Of a stretch of DNA of 5,459 nt, positions 1 to 3,944 are shown piece after piece. The notes beneath the pieces were generated by a model. That model was not told the DNA's origin and ran no database searches. It was given only the letters and a program-made list of their open reading frames with translations. This stretch comes from Oscillospiraceae bacterium. GTDB lineage: Bacteria > Bacillota > Clostridia > Oscillospirales > Oscillospiraceae. Both the position numbers and the translations under genes were made by a program. The number at the start of each line of letters is the position of its first letter. The stretch's first letter is position 1. The stretch spans positions 1-5,459 of the forward strand of contig JAISTA010000058.1 in assembly GCA_031272845.1 (NCBI GenBank), in the 5' to 3' direction.

Positions 1-109
1 TGAGGTTGTTCGCGTGAGCGTGTCCCTGCGAGCCGTAGCCGATTACCGCAACGCGCTTGCCTTTAAGCAGGCCGAGATTGCAGTCACTGTCGTAAAACAT
101 TTTAACCAT
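1..109 (-). CDS. ilvC: Ketol-acid reductoisomerase, N-terminal part (cut by window edge)
   Basis: Only the first 36 codons are in the window; the gene continues beyond the left edge. The translation begins MVKMFYDSDCNLGLLKGKR and continues with VAVIGYGSQGHAHANNL. The Gly-rich GYGSQGHAHA segment is the signature Rossmann NADPH-binding loop of class I ketol-acid reductoisomerase, preceded by the usual short FYD-x-D lead-in. The enzyme performs the Mg- and NAD(P)H-dependent isomerisation and reduction of 2-acetolactate or 2-aceto-2-hydroxybutyrate in valine, leucine and isoleucine synthesis. Two in-frame ATGs are possible (107-109 and 98-100). The upstream one is preferred because GGAGA (118-122) lies 8 bases before it, against 17 for the second. 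The gene follows ilvN by 33 bases with no visible terminator, so it is read as the fourth cistron of the ilvABNC operon. Identity is very likely despite the short fragment. Confidence 0.93.
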   Translation of the reverse strand, partial: MVKMFYDSDCNLGLLKGKRVAVIGYGSQGHAHANNL

Positions 110-142
110 TTTATTTTTCTCCAATAAGTAAAATTTATAAAG

Positions 143-391
143 CTATATTTCCATTTCGGCAAGCAGGGCGACGCGTTTTACGTCCTCAAGCTTGCCGAGC
201 TGATGATAAATTTGCAGCGCCTTTTCGTCCTCTTCGGCAAAGACGATTGTCATTCGCGAAAGGCCGGGCTCCTGCGTCTCGAATACCGTGAGAGAACGGA
301 TGTTGCAGCCGCGTCTGCTGAAAAGCGACGATACCTTTGCCAAAACGCCGAAACGGTTCTGGACGATTATTGAAAAAATGCGTTCCTTCAT
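143..391 (-). CDS. ilvN: Acetolactate synthase small (regulatory) subunit, short ACT-only form
   Basis: This 82-residue protein is essentially one ACT domain (about residues 4-76), the regulatory fold of acetohydroxyacid synthase (AHAS). Diagnostic stretches are QNRFGVLAKVSSLFSRRGCN and SLTVF followed by LSRMTIVF. Gly15 and Asn30 line up with Gly14 and Asn29 of E. coli IlvH, residues known to take part in valine binding, so feedback inhibition by valine is plausible. The C-terminal domain of the longer small subunits (about 160-170 residues) is absent. The length resembles E. coli IlvN and IlvM, and the frame ends cleanly, so this is a short form rather than a broken gene. The ATG is 4 bases after the ilvB stop, and its GGGGGAG-like ribosome binding site lies in the last ilvB codons, which points to translational coupling and matched subunit production. 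Confidence 0.93.
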   Translation of the reverse strand: MKERIFSIIVQNRFGVLAKVSSLFSRRGCNIRSLTVFETQEPGLSRMTIVFAEEDEKALQIYHQLGKLEDVKRVALLAEMEI

Positions 392-395
392 TTTA

Positions 396-2072
396 TTACT
401 CCCCCTCTCCGTAAATCATATCCTCTGTGCCGCCGCCCGGCGGGATAATCGGGAATACGCGCTCGCTCGGCGGGATTTGGCAGTCTATAACGCAGGGGCC
501 GTCTGTCGAAAGCGCGTCCGCTATCACTGCGCGGATGTCCTTGCTGCGCGTCAGCCGCAGGCCGCGCGCTCCGAACGCCTCTGCAAGCTTTACGTAATCG
601 GTTTTTCGGTCAAGCTCTGTTGATGAATACCGGCCGTTATAAAACAGCTTTTGCCACTGGTGAACCATTCCCAGCACGCTGTTGTTCATAATGATCACGA
701 GGATCTTCAGGTTTTGGCTGACCGCGACCGCAAGCTCCGCAAGGTTCATATGAAAGCTGCCGTCGCCCGTGAACAGCACAACGCGCCGCCCCGGATTTCC
801 GACAGCCGCGCCGTTTGCCGCGCCCATGCCGTAGCCCATCGTGCCGAGACCGCAGGAGCTTAAAAAGGTTCGCGGCGCCGTAAACGGATAGTACTGCGCG
901 ACATACATCTGGTGCTGTCCGACGTCCGTTACAACAATCGCGTCTTTCGGCGCAAGCTCTCCGACAGTTGTTATCACCTCGCGCGGGTTTATCGCGCTCT
1001 TTGGACTTTTTGTGTCCGGCAGGGCGCGGCTTCGGCAAAAGCCGTCCGTTTCGGCGAGCCACCCGGAGTGGTCGGCCTTTTGCACGCGTTTTTGCAGCTC
1101 AGTCAGGCACACTCCCGCGTCGCCGACAATCGAAAGGTCTGACCTTACGTTTTTGGAAAGCTCCGCTCTGTCAATGTCTATATGTATGATGCCGGCATTT
1201 GCCGCAAAGCCGCCGCGATTGCCGGCAACACGGTCTGAAAACCGCGCTCCGACTGTAATCAGCAGGTCGCACGCGCCGACAGCCATATTTGCGGCTGGTG
1301 CTCCGTGCATTCCGACAAGCCCGAGATTCAGCGGCGATTTCGCGGATATTGAGCCGAGTCCCATCATTCTCGACACAACAGGCGCCTGAATTTGCTCGGC
1401 AAACGCGCCGAGAGCCGCCGCCGCGCCCGAAAATGTCACGCCGCCGCCGCAGTATATCAGCGGACGCTTTGCCGCGTCAATGCGACGCGCCGCCGCTTCA
1501 AGCGAGCTTTCGTCCGGCGAGGGGTTGGGCCGAACTGTAAAGTGCGGCGCGGGAATGAATTCCGCTTTTGCGGCGGTTATGTCCTTCGGTATATCCACAA
1601 GCACGGGGCCTTTGCGGCCGGAATTTGCGATCTCAAACGCCTGACGAATGGTTTCAGAAAGCTCCTCTGCCGAGGTCACAAAAAAGTTGTGCTTTACAAT
1701 CGGATTTGTGATGGATACAATGTCCACCTCCTGAAAGCTGTCACGCCCGATAAGGTCGAGCGTTACGTTGCCCGTTATCGCGACAAGCGGCACGGAGTCG
1801 TGATGCGCCGTCGCTATTCCTGTTACAAGGTTTGTCGCGCCCGGACCGGAGGTCGCGAGCGCAACGCCGGTTTTGCCTGTTGAGCGGGCGTAGCCGTCCG
1901 CCGCGTGCGCCGCGCCCTGCTCGTGCGACACGAGTATGTGCCGCAGCTCGTCACGGCGGCGATAAAGCTCGTCGTAAATGTTCAGCACCGCGCCGCCTGG
2001 GTAGCCGAACAGTGTGTCAACCTCCTGGTCAAGCAGCGACTGAATCAGTATTTGTGCGCCTGTTAATAACAT
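396..2072 (-). CDS. ilvB: Acetolactate synthase (acetohydroxyacid synthase) large catalytic subunit
   Basis: A full-length 558-residue ThDP enzyme that condenses pyruvate with a second pyruvate (acetolactate, for Val/Leu) or with 2-oxobutyrate (acetohydroxybutyrate, for Ile). The N-terminal pyrimidine-binding domain has FGYPGGAVLNIYDEL (22-36) and the catalytic glutamate Glu51 in SHEQGAAHAADGYAR. The central domain has MGLGS (237-241) and the FAD-contacting VGARFSDRVAGN (274-285). The C-terminal domain has VGQHQMYVAQYY (384-395), the ThDP/Mg motif beginning GDGSF (436-440) and closing at Asn463-Asn464, and LGMVHQWQKLFY (467-478) with the active-site Trp473. The ending FPIIPPGGG is typical of the family. 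The ATG at 2072 has GGAGG (2080-2084) 7 bases upstream. It follows ilvA by 14 bases and precedes ilvN by 4. The motif set and the adjacent ilvN make anabolic AHAS far more likely than catabolic AlsS or another ThDP enzyme. Confidence 0.97.
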   Translation of the reverse strand: MLLTGAQILIQSLLDQEVDTLFGYPGGAVLNIYDELYRRRDELRHILVSHEQGAAHAADGYARSTGKTGVALATSGPGATNLVTGIATAHHDSVPLVAITGNVTLDLIGRDSFQEVDIVSITNPIVKHNFFVTSAEELSETIRQAFEIANSGRKGPVLVDIPKDITAAKAEFIPAPHFTVRPNPSPDESSLEAAARRIDAAKRPLIYCGGGVTFSGAAAALGAFAEQIQAPVVSRMMGLGSISAKSPLNLGLVGMHGAPAANMAVGACDLLITVGARFSDRVAGNRGGFAANAGIIHIDIDRAELSKNVRSDLSIVGDAGVCLTELQKRVQKADHSGWLAETDGFCRSRALPDTKSPKSAINPREVITTVGELAPKDAIVVTDVGQHQMYVAQYYPFTAPRTFLSSCGLGTMGYGMGAANGAAVGNPGRRVVLFTGDGSFHMNLAELAVAVSQNLKILVIIMNNSVLGMVHQWQKLFYNGRYSSTELDRKTDYVKLAEAFGARGLRLTRSKDIRAVIADALSTDGPCVIDCQIPPSERVFPIIPPGGGTEDMIYGEGE

Positions 2073-2086
2073 AAATTAACCTCCAA

Positions 2087-3295
2087 TCAGGACTCCGAAA
2101 TAATGCGGTAGCCCTCTTTTTCAAGCGCAGCGATCAGCTGTTTGCCGTGCTCAACGCTTGAAACCTCGCACGCGACGTGTAAAATCGCGTCTCCGAGCTG
2201 TAAATTCGTGTGCATTCTGTCGTGCTGAACCATTATCACGTTCGCGCCGCACTCCGCGATTATCGCGGAGCATCGCTGCAGACTGCCGGGCGCGTCCTTC
2301 ATTACGGTCTGAAAACGCATAAGCCGTCCGCGCGTTATAAGGCCCTTTTCAACTACCTTGTGGATAAAGCCAACGTCTATATTTCCGCCGGAAAGCAAGC
2401 ACACTACGCGTTTTCCCGCAAGCTGCGGCAGCTTTTGATTCAGCACCGCCGCAAGCGAGGCCGCGCCCGCCGGCTCTACTACAAGCTTTGTGCGCTCCAG
2501 CAGCAGCAGTATCGCCTCGGCAATTTCCTCATCGGATACGGTTACCATGCCGTCCGCAAACTCCTGAATTAGGCTTGTAGTAAGCTCACCCGGCGTTCTG
2601 ACGGCGATTCCGTCGGCAATCGTCGCGGCAATTTCTGTTGTCACCCTATGCTTTTCCTTGAACGAGCGCACGACCGCGTCCGCTCCCGCCGCCTGTACGC
2701 CGTACACCTTAACGCGCGGGTTTACCTGCTTTACGCAGCAGGCAATTCCCGCAAGCAATCCGCCTCCGCCGGCGGGCACAAGAATCGCGTCCGCCGTCGG
2801 CATTGCCTGAAGCACCTCAAGTCCGATTGTCCCCTGTCCCGCGATTACGTCCTCATCATCAAACGGGTGTACGAACGTCGCTCCCTGCTCCTCGCAGATT
2901 TTGCGCGCCTGCTCATAGGCCTCGTCGTAGCCGCTGCCGTGCAGTACGATATCCGCGCCGTACCCTTCGGTCGCCGAAATCTTCGCAATCGGGGTCGAGC
3001 GCGGCATTACGATTGTTGACCTTGCGCCGACGGTGGACGCCGCATACGCAACGCCCTGCGCGTGGTTTCCCGCGCTTGCGGCGACAAGCTGCGGCAGAGA
3101 CCCCTCCTCCGCCATTCGCGCGATTTTGTTGAACGCCCCGCGAACCTTGAATGATCCGGTTTTTTGCAGGTTTTCGCATTTCAGAAAAATCTCGGCTCCC
3201 GCCATTTCTGAAAATGTCCGCGAGGTGTTTACCGGCGTTTTGTGTATTACGCCCTCAAGCCGCCGCGCGGCCTGTTCGATTTGTGCAAGCTCCAA
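2087..3295 (-). CDS. ilvA: Threonine ammonia-lyase (threonine deaminase), single C-terminal ACT domain, TTG start
   Basis: A 402-residue PLP enzyme converting threonine to 2-oxobutyrate and ammonia, the committed step of isoleucine synthesis. The fold-type II catalytic domain covers about residues 1-320: PLP lysine Lys50 in KTGSFKVRGAFNK, SAGNHAQGVA (74-83), the PLP phosphate loop GGGGLLAG (176-183), EPAGAASLAAVL (274-285) and LSGGN (301-305). Residues about 327-400 form one ACT domain (FQTVMKDAPGSLQRCSAII onward). Length and layout match the medium-length, single-ACT IlvA/TdcB-type family rather than the roughly 500-residue E. coli IlvA with two ACT-like repeats. The start is TTG (3293-3295): an in-frame TGA lies at 3299-3301, the next in-frame Met is residue 31, and AAGGAG lies 6 bases upstream. 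As first gene of an ilvABNC operon behind an Ile/Val leader, a biosynthetic role is favoured over a catabolic TdcB role. ACT binding of Ile or Val is an inference. Confidence 0.95.
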   Translation of the reverse strand: MELAQIEQAARRLEGVIHKTPVNTSRTFSEMAGAEIFLKCENLQKTGSFKVRGAFNKIARMAEEGSLPQLVAASAGNHAQGVAYAASTVGARSTIVMPRSTPIAKISATEGYGADIVLHGSGYDEAYEQARKICEEQGATFVHPFDDEDVIAGQGTIGLEVLQAMPTADAILVPAGGGGLLAGIACCVKQVNPRVKVYGVQAAGADAVVRSFKEKHRVTTEIAATIADGIAVRTPGELTTSLIQEFADGMVTVSDEEIAEAILLLLERTKLVVEPAGAASLAAVLNQKLPQLAGKRVVCLLSGGNIDVGFIHKVVEKGLITRGRLMRFQTVMKDAPGSLQRCSAIIAECGANVIMVQHDRMHTNLQLGDAILHVACEVSSVEHGKQLIAALEKEGYRIISES

Positions 3296-3301
3296 ATTTC
3301 A

Positions 3302-3307
3302 CTCCTT
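3302..3307 (-). promoter_or_regulatory. Ribosome binding site of ilvA that fixes its TTG start
   Basis: On the minus strand AAGGAG (3307-3302) sits 6 bases before a TTG at 3295-3293. An in-frame TGA at 3301-3299 rules out any start further upstream in this frame. This makes TTG the supported initiation codon. The site lies just downstream of the attenuator's U tract, so it is present only on transcripts that read through. Confidence 0.8.
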
Positions 3308-3325
3308 TTTGCGATATGTTCACGC

Positions 3326-3362
3326 AAAATAAAAGCCCCTCACCGTGATTGCGGCGAGGGGC
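3326..3362 (-). terminator. Intrinsic terminator in the ilvA leader (attenuator)
   Basis: On the minus strand the 5' arm GCCCCTCGCCG (3362-3352), a 6-base loop CAATCA and the 3' arm CGGTGAGGGGC (3345-3335) form an 11-bp stem with a single G-U pair, directly followed by TTTTATTTT (3334-3326). This is a strong Rho-independent terminator. It lies after the leader peptide ORF and 30 bases before the ilvA start, with no full gene in front of it from the adjacent promoter. Its evident role is therefore premature termination of the ilvABNC transcript, not termination of an upstream gene. Confidence 0.9.
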
Positions 3363-3416
3363 ATATTCTTTCCGGGTCAGACCGTTTGAGGGTCTCGCCT
3401 GAGAAAAGCCCGCCGC
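3351..3416 (-). promoter_or_regulatory. Candidate antiterminator pairing in the ilvA leader
   Basis: The 5' arm of the terminator has two upstream partners in the RNA. GCGGCGGG (3416-3409) can pair with CUCGCCGC (3358-3351) over 8 bp with one G-U. GGCGAG (3399-3394) can pair with CUCGCC (3358-3353) over 6 perfect bp. Either would break the terminator stem. Both partners lie inside the leader peptide reading frame, after its Ile/Val codon cluster, so a ribosome running to the stop codon would cover them. CCGC at 3452-3449 can in turn pair with GCGG at 3420-3417, immediately before and next to the first partner. The pairings were found by eye, and no folding energies were computed. Confidence 0.6.
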
Positions 3417-3514
3417 CCGCTAATAATAATTACTACAACACTAATAGCGCGGATAATCATTACACTGACTACCGCGTATACGCTGTTAATAATGCTGAGG
3501 GCGCTGCGAGACAT
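3377..3514 (-). CDS. Ile/Val-rich leader peptide of the ilvABNC operon (attenuation peptide)
   Basis: A 45-residue ORF, ATG at 3514-3512 and TGA at 3379-3377. It reads MSRSALSIINSVYAVVSVMI (1-20), then IRAISVVVIIIS (21-32) and a basic tail GRRAFLRRDPQTV. Eight Ile, eight Val and two Leu make up 18 of 45 residues, with the densest run ISVVVIII at 24-31 (3445-3422). It starts about 40 bases after the predicted transcription start and ends 14 bases before the terminator stem. GAGAGGAA (3533-3526) is a likely but rather distant ribosome binding site, about 11 bases from the ATG. Composition, position and size match leader peptides of ribosome-mediated attenuation, in which slow decoding of Ile or Val codons prevents terminator formation. 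The peptide itself probably has no other function. The hydrophobic run could also suggest a tiny membrane peptide, but the context argues against that. It plays the role of E. coli ilvL, though homology is not shown. Confidence 0.82.
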   Translation of the reverse strand: MSRSALSIINSVYAVVSVMIIRAISVVVIIISGRRAFLRRDPQTV

Positions 3515-3543
3515 TTTTTTAGGGATTCCTCTCAAAATGCTTC

Positions 3544-3556
3544 AATACATAGTATT
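3544..3556. repeat. Short inverted repeat at the predicted ilv transcription start
   Basis: Read on the minus strand, AATAC and GTATT are 5-base inverted arms around a 3-base centre. They cover the predicted transcription start of the ilv operon. It could be an operator half-site pair or a small 5' hairpin in the RNA, but an AT-rich palindrome this short may be chance. Confidence 0.25.
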
Positions 3557-3561
3557 CCGAT

Positions 3562-3590
3562 ATTATAACCGCAATAAACAATAATGTCAA
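3562..3590 (-). promoter_or_regulatory. Consensus sigma-A (sigma-70 type) promoter of the ilv operon
   Basis: On the minus strand TTGACA (3590-3585) and TATAAT (3567-3562) are both exact consensus hexamers separated by exactly 17 bases. The DNA upstream of the -35 box (about 3591-3620) is very A/T-rich with T runs, as in an UP element. Transcription should start near 3557-3554, giving a 5' UTR of roughly 40 bases before the leader peptide and about 260 bases before ilvA. A maximal promoter followed by an attenuator fits control by termination rather than by initiation. Confidence 0.92.
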
Positions 3591-3660
3591 GAAAAAAATT
3601 ATAAAATACAAAAATTATCCGATTCGCACATTTTGGCGCTTATTTGTGCATGGATTTTGT
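3591..3660 (-). terminator. Possible weak terminator after the cdd1-like gene
   Basis: Downstream of the cdd1-like stop, the minus strand carries GCACA (3649-3645) and TGTGC (3630-3626) around a 14-base loop, flanked by ATCC (3655-3652) and GGAT (3620-3617), then an AT-rich tract with several T runs (3616-3591). The stem is short, interrupted and has a large loop, so it is a weak candidate. The T-rich tract may instead serve mainly as the UP region of the ilv promoter. No other terminator is visible between 3690 and the promoter. Confidence 0.35.
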
Positions 3661-3690
3661 GAAATTTGTGTACTGCGGGCGCAAACCGCT

Positions 3691-3939
3691 TCATTCCTTC
3701 CAGTCCCACCAGTTTTGCTTGTCCGGCGGCAGCTCGCCGTTGTGCTCCGCGTAGTACACCGCCAAGCGGTACACATACAGCACGCACCTGTCAACGCTGC
3801 AGCCCTGATACGCGCAGTCTCGCTCATAAAGCTCCTGCGGATTCTGTCCGGCAAGCGACGCGATTGTCGCGAAGCCTATGTTCTTGAGGTGCTGGTCCAT
3901 ATTCCTTCCGATACCGGGTATTTTTGTAAGGTCAGACAT
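3691..3939 (-). CDS. Cdd1-family (pathogenicity locus) helix-hairpin-helix small protein
   Basis: An 82-residue protein beginning MSDLTKIPGIGRNMDQHLKN. IPGIGRNMDQHLKNIG (7-22) is a helix-hairpin-helix-like motif, and SLAGQNPQELYERDC (28-42) resembles the second helical repeat of such domains. A Cys-containing segment CAYQGCSVDRCVLYVYRLAVYYAE (42-65) and a Trp-rich end KQNWWDWKE follow. This pattern (KIPGIG-x-N, QELYE-x-DC, DRC-x-LYV-x-R-x-AVYYAE, WW-x-WK) matches my memory of the Cdd1 family, named from an ORF beside the C. difficile pathogenicity locus. Its biochemical role is, to my knowledge, undefined; the motif suggests nucleic acid binding, and the three cysteines (42, 47, 52) could be redox-active or bind metal. 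The ATG lies 5 bases after the flippase stop, and AGAGGA (3953-3948) inside the flippase end is its ribosome binding site 8 bases upstream, so the two are probably cotranscribed. The family name does not imply virulence here. Confidence 0.82.
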   Translation of the reverse strand: MSDLTKIPGIGRNMDQHLKNIGFATIASLAGQNPQELYERDCAYQGCSVDRCVLYVYRLAVYYAEHNGELPPDKQNWWDWKE

Positions 3940-3944
3940 TGCGG

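Noticed and set aside
1392..1883. Plus-strand 163-codon open frame opposite ilvB
   Set aside because: It is a shadow of the GC-rich ilvB codons: Arg/Cys-rich translation, no ribosome binding site, no recognisable domain. The same holds for the other plus-strand frames opposite ilvB, ilvA and the flippase.
3542..3550. ATG-TAT-TGA mini-ORF near the 5' end of the ilv transcript
   Set aside because: Two codons only, almost at the transcription start with no room for a ribosome binding site.
3296..3560. T-box riboswitch upstream of ilvA, the expected regulator in Firmicutes
   Set aside because: No T-box consensus (AGGGTGG-x-ACCGCG type) is seen before the terminator, and the transcribed leader (about 230 bases) is largely occupied by the Ile/Val-rich ORF.
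3242..3568. Plus-strand 108-codon open frame across the ilv leader
   Set aside because: It overlaps the ilvA start, terminator, leader peptide and promoter on the opposite strand, has no good ribosome binding site, and its translation resembles no family I recognise.
3674..3690. GCGG...CCGC inverted repeat just after the cdd1-like stop codon as a terminator
   Set aside because: The stem is only 4 bp and is not followed by a T tract; the hairpin at 3617-3655 is the better, still weak, candidate.
3691..3939. Virulence role suggested by the family name 'pathogenicity locus'
   Set aside because: The name comes from the location of one member beside the C. difficile toxin locus; nothing here (biosynthetic operon, flippase) indicates toxins or virulence.
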